A DNA stretch of 64,000 bases from Brevundimonas vesicularis (lineage in GTDB: Bacteria > Pseudomonadota > Alphaproteobacteria > Caulobacterales > Caulobacteraceae). The position numbers and the translations under genes are program-made. The notes beneath the pieces were generated by a model. That model was not told where the DNA came from and did not search any database. It saw nothing but the letters and a program-made list of their open reading frames with translations. This document shows positions 32,899 through 40,123 of the stretch, in pieces; position 1 is the first letter of the stretch, and every line of letters begins with the position of its first letter. Location of the stretch: positions 992,001 to 1,056,000 of the forward strand of contig NZ_CP114278.1 of assembly GCF_027105095.1 (NCBI RefSeq), read 5' to 3'.

Positions 32899-33978
32899 AT
32901 GGCTGACGGCGCCTTTGGTCTGACAAAAGAGCTGGCGCGGGAAACCGCCGGGGTGTGGGCCAAGGTCAAGGACCACGTCACGCCGCTGGAATGGCCCGCG
33001 CAGGCGCGCCTGATCAGCGAGATCAACCGGCTGAAGCGCGAGCGCGACGCGGTGATCCTGGCCCACAACTATATGACGCCCGAGATCTTCCACGGCGTCG
33101 GCGACTATGTCGGCGACAGCCTGGGTCTGGCCAAGGAGGCCGCGCGGTCGGACGCGAAGGTGATCGTCCAGGCGGGCGTGCATTTCATGGCCGAGACGTC
33201 CAAGATCCTGAGCCCGGAAAAGACCGTGCTGATCCCTGACCTGCGCGCGGGCTGTTCGCTGGCGTCCTCCATCACCGGAGCGGACGTGCGGCTGATCAAG
33301 CAACGCTATCCGGGCCTGCCGGTCGTGACCTATGTGAACACCACCGCCGATGTGAAGGCCGAGACCGACATCTGCTGCACGTCCGCCAACGCTGTTCAGG
33401 TGGTTGAGTGGGCGGCCAGAGAATGGGGCGTGGACCGGGTCATCCTGATCCCGGACGAGTTCCTGGCGCGCAACGTCGCGGCCCAGACGACGGTCGGCAT
33501 CATCGCCTGGAAAGGCCGCTGCGAGGTGCACGAGCGGTTCACGGTCGACGATATCGCCGAGATGCGTGCCGTCTATCCCGGCGCCGAAATCCTGGCCCAC
33601 CCCGAATGCCCTGAGGACGTGCTGGCGGCGGCGGATTTCGCCGGATCGACGGCGGCGATGACCGACTATGTCGAGGCGCGCCGGCCCAAACAGGTGGTGA
33701 TGATCACCGAATGTTCGATGGCCTCAAACGTCGCTGGCGACGTGCCGGGCGTGCAGTTCATCGGCCCGTGCAACCTGTGCCCCCACATGAAGCGGATCAC
33801 GTTGCAGAACATCCGAGACTGCCTGCTGCACATGCAGTTCGAGGTCACGGTGCCGGCCGACATGATCGAACGCGGACGCCTGGCGGTGCAGCGAATGATC
33901 GACCTGCCGCCGCCCGCCATCCCCGCGCGCTACGATCTGGTCAAGGCGCGCCACCACGTCGATGTGGAGCTGATCTGA
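32899..33978 (+). CDS. nadA: Quinolinate synthase
   Basis: 359 aa from ATG 32899, selected because GGAG (32889-32892) stands six bases before it. NadA condenses iminoaspartate with dihydroxyacetone phosphate to make quinolinate, using a [4Fe-4S] cluster. The ligand cysteines are in [17 protein letters not shown] and [10 protein letters not shown]. Substrate motifs AHNYMTPE and [15 protein letters not shown] are intact. The stop overlaps the start of the next gene (TGATG), so the operon nadA, unknown gene, M50 protease, nadB, nadC is tightly coupled. Confidence 0.97.
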   Translation: MADGAFGLTKELARETAGVWAKVKDHVTPLEWPAQARLISEINRLKRERDAVILAHNYMTPEIFHGVGDYVGDSLGLAKEAARSDAKVIVQAGVHFMAETSKILSPEKTVLIPDLRAGCSLASSITGADVRLIKQRYPGLPVVTYVNTTADVKAETDICCTSANAVQVVEWAAREWGVDRVILIPDEFLARNVAAQTTVGIIAWKGRCEVHERFTVDDIAEMRAVYPGAEILAHPECPEDVLAAADFAGSTAAMTDYVEARRPKQVVMITECSMASNVAGDVPGVQFIGPCNLCPHMKRITLQNIRDCLLHMQFEVTVPADMIERGRLAVQRMIDLPPPAIPARYDLVKARHHVDVELI

Positions 33979-34457
33979 TGTCGATCAATTATCAGGATCT
34001 GACACCGACCGAACTTCGCAATCTTATGGCCAACGCCCAACGGCTTGAGAATGTCCAAGTGTATGGAGAGGCGTTAGATTGGTTGTGCCGCATGTCTCCC
34101 GACGCGGACATCGGCACGGCCGATTTGTCGGATTGGCTCACGCAGCGCTTTTGGCAGGCCATCACCGCAGCTGAACAAGTCCGCACCCAAGCGAATGGTA
34201 AGACCACTCGGTTGCAACGAACGAGAAACAAGGCTGCCAAGCAAGGCATCGTAAAAACGATGAGCGATTTGGCTTTGAAGAGCGAGCCAAGTGATGGCTT
34301 TCACTATCTAGTTGATGCTGGTCTGCCTCACCTTGTGTTCGAATACGTGATCGCTGAGATGCCTAACCGCTTCGATAGTCATGTGGTGGAGGCCGCGACC
34401 AGGCGTCTGGAGGAGTACGAAATTGCTCGTCCATCGCAACTTAGCGTCAATGACTGA
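33978..34457 (+). CDS. Hypothetical protein embedded in the nad operon
   Basis: 159 aa. I recognise no family. It is predicted largely helical, starting [37 protein letters not shown], with no signal peptide or membrane segment; the tail (VVEAATRRLEEYEIARPS) looks like an amphipathic helix. The opening shared-word pattern LTxxELxNLxxNAxRL resembles small nuclease-associated or DUF-type modules, but this is not enough for a call. Base composition is lower in GC than its neighbours (29 of 60 G/C at 34021-34080 by hand count), suggesting insertion. It overlaps nadA at its start and the M50 gene at its end. Confidence 0.7.
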   Translation: MSINYQDLTPTELRNLMANAQRLENVQVYGEALDWLCRMSPDADIGTADLSDWLTQRFWQAITAAEQVRTQANGKTTRLQRTRNKAAKQGIVKTMSDLALKSEPSDGFHYLVDAGLPHLVFEYVIAEMPNRFDSHVVEAATRRLEEYEIARPSQLSVND

Positions 34458-35295
34458 AGACGCTTCAAATCGTCCTGGGCCTTGGGACATCAAGCCAAAT
34501 GACGCCGCCGTCCGCGAGGCGCCGGACGAGCGCGCCGCCGTGGAGGTGCCGGTCGAGAAGGACCAGAGCCTGGTGTGGGCCATGCTGTCCACAGCGCTGA
34601 TGGGCGGCTTCTTGTGGTGGATCACGGGCAGCGCCATCGTGGCGGGCGCGGTGCTAATCGGCCTGTTCGTCCATGAGGCGGGTCACGCTCTGGCGATGAA
34701 CAAGCTCGGCATGGGGCCGGCCCGCATCTACATCATCCCCTTCCTCGGCGGCCTGGCCAAGGCGCGGCGTGAGCCGAAGAGCGAGTGGGACGGCGTGCTA
34801 GTCTCGTTGGCCGGACCGGCGTTCGGCCTGCTGGCGATGATCCCCTTCGTCGGGGTCTGGATGGTTCTGGGGCAGGGCGAATGGCTGATGGGCGCCTTCT
34901 TCATCGCCATGCTCAATCTGGTTAACCTTGTGCCGGCGCCGCCTCTGGATGGATCCAAGGCTCTTGGCCCGGTGCTGACGCGTGTGCATCCGCGCCTGGA
35001 GCAGATCGTGCTGCTGGTCATCGGCGTGGCGGTGGTCTGGTGGGGGCTGACGACCGGGCGGTTCATTCTGGCCGCCTTTCTGGCCCTGTCGGTGTTCAGC
35101 CATCTGAAGCGTGGCGTCTGGCGCGCGGCCTGGGGAACCCTGAGCTGGCCCGAGGCGGGCAAGAGCCTGGCGCTCTATCTGCTGACCTTGGCGGTGTGCG
35201 CGGCGGCGGCAGTCGGCGCCCTGATGCCGATGAACGGGGGCGATCCGGCCGGCGCGGTGCAATTGGGCCTCGACTATTTGGGCTTTGGACGATGA
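34450..35295 (+). CDS. Site-2 protease family (M50) intramembrane metalloprotease
   Basis: 281 aa from ATG 34450, overlapping the upstream gene by eight bases. Zinc ligands are H75-E-A-G-H79 in the membrane segment LIGLFVHEAGHALAM and D167 in NLVPAPPLDGSK; the layout fits the SpoIVFB/Rip-like minimal branch without PDZ or CBS. Five to six membrane segments are seen. S2P enzymes cleave membrane-bound regulators. Its substrate and its reason for sitting between nadA and nadB are unknown. It overlaps nadB by four bases. Confidence 0.9.
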   Translation: MTEDASNRPGPWDIKPNDAAVREAPDERAAVEVPVEKDQSLVWAMLSTALMGGFLWWITGSAIVAGAVLIGLFVHEAGHALAMNKLGMGPARIYIIPFLGGLAKARREPKSEWDGVLVSLAGPAFGLLAMIPFVGVWMVLGQGEWLMGAFFIAMLNLVNLVPAPPLDGSKALGPVLTRVHPRLEQIVLLVIGVAVVWWGLTTGRFILAAFLALSVFSHLKRGVWRAAWGTLSWPEAGKSLALYLLTLAVCAAAAVGALMPMNGGDPAGAVQLGLDYLGFGR

Positions 35296-36806
35296 ACCGA
35301 ATGCGGCATGACGGACCTCTGATCGTCGGAGCGGGCCTGGCGGGGCTGTCGGCCGCGCTGGAGGCGGCGAAGGCTGGGGCCAAGGTTCTGGTCGTGACGC
35401 CCGAGCCCTTGCTGAACGCCTGTTCGTCCGCCTGGGCGCAGGGCGGGATGGCGGCGGCGCTGACGGCGCAGGACTCGGCCGCATTGCACGCCAGCGATAC
35501 CGAGGCGGCGGGCGCGGGCCTGGTCGAGCCGGTCGCGGCGCGCGCCCTGACCGACGCCGGGCGCGAGACGGTGGAGTGGCTTGCGGCGGTGGGCGCACCG
35601 TTCGACCGGGATGCGGACGGCGGCTTCGTCGTCAGCCTGGAGGCGGCCCATTCCGTTCCCCGCGTGGCCCGGGTCGGCGGCGACGGCGCCGGCCGGGCGA
35701 TCCTGTCGGCCGTCGTCGCGGCGGTGCGGGCTGAGAGTTTGATCGAGGTCTGGGACGACGCGCGGCTTAAGGCCCTGTCGAAGGATGCCGACGGCCGAGT
35801 GGTCGGGGCGGTGGTCGTGCGCGGCGACCGCCTGGTCGAGATCACGGCGACGGCGGTGGTGCTGGCCACTGGCGGTGCGGGCGGTCTGTTCGCGGCGACC
35901 ACAACCCCGGCGGCGCTGAAGGGCGAGGGGATGGCGCTGGCGGCGCGCGCCGGCGCGGAAATCCTCGATCCGGAGTTCGTGCAGTTTCACCCCACGGCTA
36001 TCGACGTGGGACTGGACCCCGCGCCGCTGGCGACCGAGGCTTTGCGGGGCGAGGGCGCGCGACTGATCGATGGTCGGGGACGCTTTCTATTGGGCGAGGC
36101 GGACGACGCCGACCTGAAGCCCCGCGACGTGGTGGCCCGCGCGGTCCATGCAGCGCGCGCCGACGGGCGAGGGGCCTTTCTGGATGCCCGCACGGCGATC
36201 GGGGGCGAGTTTCCTCACGCGTTTCCCGCCGTCTTCGCCGCCTGCATGCGCGCCGGCCTGGACCCGCGCGTTAGCCCGATCCCGGTGATGGCGGCCTGCC
36301 ACTATCACATGGGCGGGATCGCCGCCGATGCCGACGGCCGCACGACGGTCGCGGGCCTTTATGCGGTCGGAGAGTGCGCGGCGACCGGCGTGCACGGCGC
36401 CAACCGGCTTGCGTCCAACTCCCTGCTGGAAGCGGCGGCCTTCGGTCGACGCGCGGGCCGGTCGGCGGCCGTGGAAACTGGCGGCGGCCGTGCGTTGGCG
36501 ACGGAGATTTCGCCGGACCTGCCGGATGCGGCGATGGCCGAACTGCGGACCGCCATGACGGCGTATGCGGGTGTGGTGCGCGATGCGGAAGGGCTGCAGG
36601 CCCTGATCGCCCTGATCGACCGTTTGGAGAGGCAGTGCGGGCCGGCGGCTGTTCTTCTGGCGGCGCGGCTGATCGCCCAGGCGGCTCTGGACCGGCGCGA
36701 GAGCCGGGGCGGGCACTACCGGTCGGACTATCCGCAGACGGATGGGGCGGCGGTGCATACGCGCGTGCGAATCCCATACCCGGCGGCGTTGGAGGCGGCG
36801 GAATGA
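35292..36806 (+). CDS. nadB: L-aspartate oxidase
   Basis: 504 aa from ATG 35292 (ATGA overlap with the M50 gene). This flavoenzyme oxidises L-aspartate to iminoaspartate for NadA. The FAD-binding GAGLAGLSAALEA is at 13-25; SSAWAQGGMAAAL, the substrate block FVQFHPTA, and CHYHMGGIAADADGRT are characteristic of NadB within the fumarate-reductase superfamily. The C-terminal helical domain ends RSDYPQTD as usual. The stop overlaps the nadC start. Confidence 0.96.
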   Translation: MNRMRHDGPLIVGAGLAGLSAALEAAKAGAKVLVVTPEPLLNACSSAWAQGGMAAALTAQDSAALHASDTEAAGAGLVEPVAARALTDAGRETVEWLAAVGAPFDRDADGGFVVSLEAAHSVPRVARVGGDGAGRAILSAVVAAVRAESLIEVWDDARLKALSKDADGRVVGAVVVRGDRLVEITATAVVLATGGAGGLFAATTTPAALKGEGMALAARAGAEILDPEFVQFHPTAIDVGLDPAPLATEALRGEGARLIDGRGRFLLGEADDADLKPRDVVARAVHAARADGRGAFLDARTAIGGEFPHAFPAVFAACMRAGLDPRVSPIPVMAACHYHMGGIAADADGRTTVAGLYAVGECAATGVHGANRLASNSLLEAAAFGRRAGRSAAVETGGGRALATEISPDLPDAAMAELRTAMTAYAGVVRDAEGLQALIALIDRLERQCGPAAVLLAARLIAQAALDRRESRGGHYRSDYPQTDGAAVHTRVRIPYPAALEAAE

Positions 36807-37660
36807 GACGACTTCCAGAAGTCCTGATCGAGCCTGTCGTGCGGCTGGCGCTTGCCGAGGATCTGGGTCGGGCGGGCGATGTGACCGCCATGGCCTGCAT
36901 CCCAGAGGATGCGCGGATGAGGGCGGCCTTTGCGGCGAGGAAGCCTGGCGTGCTGGCGGGCATCGACTGCGTGCGCCTGGCCGTGCTGGCCATGGACCCC
37001 AAGGCCTCGGTCGATTTGAGTTTCAGAGACGGCGACGCCTTTGACGCGGGCGCCGTGCTGGCGGTGGTCGAGGCTGACGCGCGCGCCTTCCTCTCGGCCG
37101 AGCGGACGGCGCTCAATCTGGTCGGGCGGCTCAGCGGCGTGGCGACTTTGACGCGCGCCTATGTCGAAGCCGTCGCCGGGACCAAGGCGCGCATCGCGGA
37201 TACGCGCAAGACCACGCCCGGGCTGCGCGCGCTTGAGAAGCACGCGGTGGCCTGCGGCGGCGGGATCAACCATCGCTTCGGTCTGGATGACGCCATCCTG
37301 ATCAAGGACAACCACGTCGTTGTCTGCGGCGGGGTCGCCGAGGCGGTACGGCGGGCCAAGGCCTTCGCCCCGCATCTGATGAAGGTCGAGGTCGAAGTCG
37401 ATGGGCTGGATCAGCTGGACGCCGTATTGGCCCTGATCGACGAGGGCGCGGCTCCTGACGTCATCATGTTGGACAACTTCAGCCTCGACGACCTGCGCAC
37501 CGCCGTGGCGTGCGTCGCTGGGCGGATCGTGCTGGAGGCCTCGGGCGGGGTCGATCTGACCACCGTGCGCGGTATCGCCGAGACAGGGGTGGACGTCATC
37601 TCGGTCGGCGCCCTGACCCATTCGGCGCCGGTTCTGGATATCGGCCTGGACGCGCTCTGA
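36803..37660 (+). CDS. nadC: Nicotinate-nucleotide pyrophosphorylase (carboxylating)
   Basis: 285 aa from ATG 36803. It converts quinolinate and PRPP to nicotinic acid mononucleotide, the last step of this operon. Substrate-binding residues are seen in AERTALNLVGRLSGVATLT, D133-T-R-K-T-T-PGLR, the KHAVACGGGINHRFGL block, and IKDNHV. LEASGGVDLTTVRGIAETGVDVISVGALTHS closes the barrel. The overlap with nadB is four bases. It is the final gene, meeting the convergent SleB-type gene after 21 bases. Confidence 0.97.
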   Translation: MRRLPEVLIEPVVRLALAEDLGRAGDVTAMACIPEDARMRAAFAARKPGVLAGIDCVRLAVLAMDPKASVDLSFRDGDAFDAGAVLAVVEADARAFLSAERTALNLVGRLSGVATLTRAYVEAVAGTKARIADTRKTTPGLRALEKHAVACGGGINHRFGLDDAILIKDNHVVVCGGVAEAVRRAKAFAPHLMKVEVEVDGLDQLDAVLALIDEGAAPDVIMLDNFSLDDLRTAVACVAGRIVLEASGGVDLTTVRGIAETGVDVISVGALTHSAPVLDIGLDAL

Positions 37661-37681
37661 CGGCTTGTAGGCGTCCGCCGA

Positions 37682-38806
37682 TCACGCGGGGCTGGAGGCC
37701 GTTTCGGCGACGTCGGTCTTGGCCGAAGTCTCGTTCGCCCGCGCAGGGCGCGAAGCCGGTTGGGCCGCGGCGGCGCGCGTGGGGACAGCGGAAGACGTCG
37801 TCGACTGGGCCGCCGGCGCGGGCATGGCGCGACCTTCCTGCGCCAGCACCATCGAATAGGCGACCGCCTGTCCGGCCTGCCGCGCGGTCTCGACCGGGTT
37901 GAGGCCGGCCTGGATCAGGCGCGGCTGGTCCGCCGGCGCCGCGCGACGGGCCGCGTAGGTGAAGGTCCCGCCGGTGCTCGAACGGCCGCCGAAGCGATAG
38001 AACAGATGGCTGCCGACCTGGCTGACCTGCACCAGCGACGAACGCCAGCCCGGCGTCACGGCGGTGGTGTGGAAATGGGTCGCATTGCCGACGCGCGAGA
38101 AGACCGACCCCGACATGGCGTTCGACGCCACGGTCCTGGCGCGGTTCCAGGCGGCCTGGTTGACGCGGCCGCGCATCGCGCCGGAGCAGGTGAAGGAGAA
38201 CTGGCAGCCGGTGCTGCGCGCCGCGCCCTGGAAGACGACGCCGCAGACCGTCTTGGGGAAGGCGGGGTGGCGCACGCGATTCAGGACGACCTGGGCCACG
38301 GCCTTCATGCCGTCGGCGCCCTCGCCACGGGCTTCATAATAGACGGCCTGGGTCAGGCAATCGAGATCGCGGCTGGCGTCCAGGGCGTTGGCGACGCGGA
38401 AGGCCGGCGCGGCGGTCGGTGCGGTCAGGCTTGCGCGGCGAAGGTTGGGGTCGCCGGGCGCGCGAAGTTGTTCGAGACGGGCGGCCAGCAGTTCGGACTG
38501 GCGGTCGCGCTGGGCCGAGCCCGCGCTGGTGTAGGGATCATGACGACGCGCAATGGTCAGGGCGCTGGCGTCGAGGCCGCCGGCGGCGGCGGCGAGGGCT
38601 TCTTCCGTGAACCCAGCGGCGGTGGCGCCCTGAATCCGTTCGGCCTGGGCGCGCAGCGTCGTCGCGCGCGCCGTCGTGCCGCCCAGATAGGCGCATCCGA
38701 TCGCCAGTCCCATCAGACCGCCAAAGGCTGCGACAGCCGTCATGGGCTTGATCTTGGCCACACGATCGGCGCGCAAAATGGCGCGCGTCTGCGAGGAATG
38801 CGACAA
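37682..38806 (-). CDS. SleB-type cell wall hydrolase (Hydrolase_2 family), paralogue 1
   Basis: 374 aa from TTG 38806, which has AGGA eight bases upstream on the minus strand; ATG 38743 is an alternative. A transmembrane or signal segment (AAFGGLMGLAIGCAYLGG) precedes a long linker, then the SleB domain: LTQAVYYEARGEGADGMKAVAQVVLNRVRHP, CGVVFQG, TGCQFSFTC, THFHT. The Glu in YYEA is the catalytic residue expected for this lytic-transglycosylase-like fold. The Ala/Pro/Thr-rich tail is low-complexity. It acts on peptidoglycan in the periplasm. The gene at 43601 is a paralogue with the same blocks. Confidence 0.9.
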   Translation of the reverse strand: MSHSSQTRAILRADRVAKIKPMTAVAAFGGLMGLAIGCAYLGGTTARATTLRAQAERIQGATAAGFTEEALAAAAGGLDASALTIARRHDPYTSAGSAQRDRQSELLAARLEQLRAPGDPNLRRASLTAPTAAPAFRVANALDASRDLDCLTQAVYYEARGEGADGMKAVAQVVLNRVRHPAFPKTVCGVVFQGAARSTGCQFSFTCSGAMRGRVNQAAWNRARTVASNAMSGSVFSRVGNATHFHTTAVTPGWRSSLVQVSQVGSHLFYRFGGRSSTGGTFTYAARRAAPADQPRLIQAGLNPVETARQAGQAVAYSMVLAQEGRAMPAPAAQSTTSSAVPTRAAAAQPASRPARANETSAKTDVAETASSPA

Positions 38807-39204
38807 CGAGATAGTCCTGTTCAGCAGGGCGAGAAACGCGGCCCCCGGGGGTAGTCTTGCCGGCGAGGCGACCTCTCGCGGTCGCGGTCCAGCCTGCAAA
38901 TTCCGGCGCTCGGCTCACTGGCCCGGGCGTCGAGGACGGGCCTTTAGCCAGCCTTTTATGGCGTCAATGTGTTCGATTCGCAATCCGATGGTTAAGCCCT
39001 CAGATTCGACAGGTATTTTTTAGTCGCGAAGGCCTGTGTGGCTGCAACATGGCGATGACGGCGCAATCAATCGTCTGAATACTGTATCCGACTACAGTTG
39101 GACTTGTCGTGTGTGGTTGTGCTGCGGCGCAGCAGACTAACTGCATGGCTCAAAACTGTTTAGAATTATGACGACCGTCCAGCACGGAACTAAAACCGAA
39201 GACA
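38807..39204. other. Intergenic region without a recognisable gene
   Basis: About 400 bases upstream of both the SleB-type gene (minus strand) and the small lipoprotein (plus strand). It holds two GATTC (GANTC-type) sites at about 38974 and 39005, which in Caulobacterales would be CcrM methylation sites, and a six-base inverted repeat ACTGTA/TACAGT at 39081-39098. The left part is moderately AT-rich (a T6 run near 39013-39018) and probably carries the SleB-type promoter. No open frame here has a ribosome site or protein-like composition. Confidence 0.5.
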
Positions 39205-39229
39205 GGAACCGCAGCCTCGATTTTGCGTT
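39205..39229 (+). promoter_or_regulatory. Candidate EcfG/SigT general-stress promoter
   Basis: GGAAC at 39205-39209, 16 bases, then CGTT at 39226-39229, an exact match to the alphaproteobacterial EcfG (Caulobacter SigT) consensus. The expected start is near 39237, giving a short leader that contains the GGAG of the small lipoprotein gene at 39257. Confidence 0.6.
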
Positions 39230-39256
39230 GAAGCGTGGCCTTTCGGAGAGAAGCCC

Positions 39257-39442
39257 ATGTCGAAGATCATTGTTCTGACCGCCGCCGTGGCCACGGCGCT
39301 CACGCTGTCCGCCTGTGGCGCGACCATCGAACAGAAGGCCGCCAGCGGCGCGATCGCCGGCGCGGTCGTCGGCGGGCCGGTCGGAGCCGCAGTCGGCGGC
39401 GCTGCCGGCGCTGCTGTCGGTCAGGCGCAGAAGCCGAATTAA
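39257..39442 (+). CDS. Small glycine-zipper lipoprotein (61 aa)
   Basis: 61 aa. Lipobox LSAC follows a hydrophobic signal peptide (IIVLTAAVATALTLSAC). The mature part is an Ala/Gly-rich glycine zipper (AIAGAVVGGPVGAAVGGAAGAAVG) like YMGG/Gly-zipper_2 proteins, which insert into or pack against membranes. GGAG lies eight bases before the ATG, and a strong match to the EcfG consensus lies 28 bases upstream. It is therefore a likely envelope protein of the general stress response. Confidence 0.8.
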   Translation: MSKIIVLTAAVATALTLSACGATIEQKAASGAIAGAVVGGPVGAAVGGAAGAAVGQAQKPN

Positions 39443-39509
39443 GATAGCTATGGTGGTGCGTGTTCATATGGCCGCGCTTGCGATACGGGCCACGTCGCCT
39501 ATCTGATCG

Positions 39510-39539
39510 GAGTGTTGCGGCCACGCCGCCGCAACGCTC
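39510..39539. other. Long perfect hairpin in the intergenic space
   Basis: GAGTGTTGCGGC at 39510-39521 pairs with GCCGCAACGCTC at 39528-39539 over 12 bases with one G-U pair and a six-base loop. No U-tract follows. It may end the lipoprotein transcript in a Rho-independent-like or processing role. The 19 bases just before it (39491-39509) repeat bases 942-960 exactly. Confidence 0.6.
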
Positions 39540-39687
39540 CAAATGACGCATCGGGCCGATTTGCGGGCTGCGAAACTTGATTTTCGCGCGCTTATCGGCT
39601 TTGTGCGCCCCGCTTCGGGCCGTGCGTGACGCAGCCTGACCCCCGACGACCGCCCTGGTCGCTCACAAGGAACCCTGACGCTTTCGC

Positions 39688-40044
39688 ATGAAAGATCTGA
39701 AGACCGGATTCTCCGACCGCATTACCGCCCAGCAAGAGGCCAAGAAGGCCCTGCTCGCCAAATTCAAGCCCAAGGCCGCCGCGCCCGATCCCGAGTTCGA
39801 CCGCCTGGCTGAAAAGCGCGCCGCCGAAAAGGAAGCCCTGCGTCAGCAGCACGAGTTGGCCAAGGCCGAGCTGCGTCGCGAGAAGGCCGAGAAGGAAGCC
39901 GCGCGTCTGGCCGCCGAACTCGCCGCTCAGGAAGAGATCGACGCCGAGAAGCGCGCCGACCGCAAGGCGCGCAAGCAACTGACCAAGGAAGAGCAGAAGG
40001 CCAAGCGCGACGCGCGTTACGCCGCCCGCAAGGCCCGCCGCTAA
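39688..40044 (+). CDS. DUF6481 family protein
   Basis: 118 aa. The family opens with a conserved segment, here LKTGFSDRITAQQEAKKALLAKFKPK. Most of the protein is a long charged helix of Lys, Glu, Ala and Arg (RAAEKEALRQQHELAKAELRR and onward), probably coiled coil, with a strongly basic end. No enzymatic motif is present. Such proteins are widespread small cytoplasmic proteins of unknown function in alphaproteobacteria. It is followed by a good terminator. Confidence 0.8.
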   Translation: MKDLKTGFSDRITAQQEAKKALLAKFKPKAAAPDPEFDRLAEKRAAEKEALRQQHELAKAELRREKAEKEAARLAAELAAQEEIDAEKRADRKARKQLTKEEQKAKRDARYAARKARR

Positions 40045-40070
40045 ATCCAACTGCGGCTCCAAGAAGATCG

Positions 40071-40098
40071 ACGCGTCGTATCGCTGCGGCGCGTTTTT
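40071..40098 (+). terminator. Rho-independent terminator after the DUF6481 gene
   Basis: ACGCGTCGT pairs with GCGGCGCGT (two G-U pairs) around a six-base loop, followed by a T5 run. It also insulates the convergent histidine-kinase gene. Confidence 0.7.
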
Positions 40099-40123
40099 CT
40101 TTGGCCGTCAGTTCCCTTGTTAG

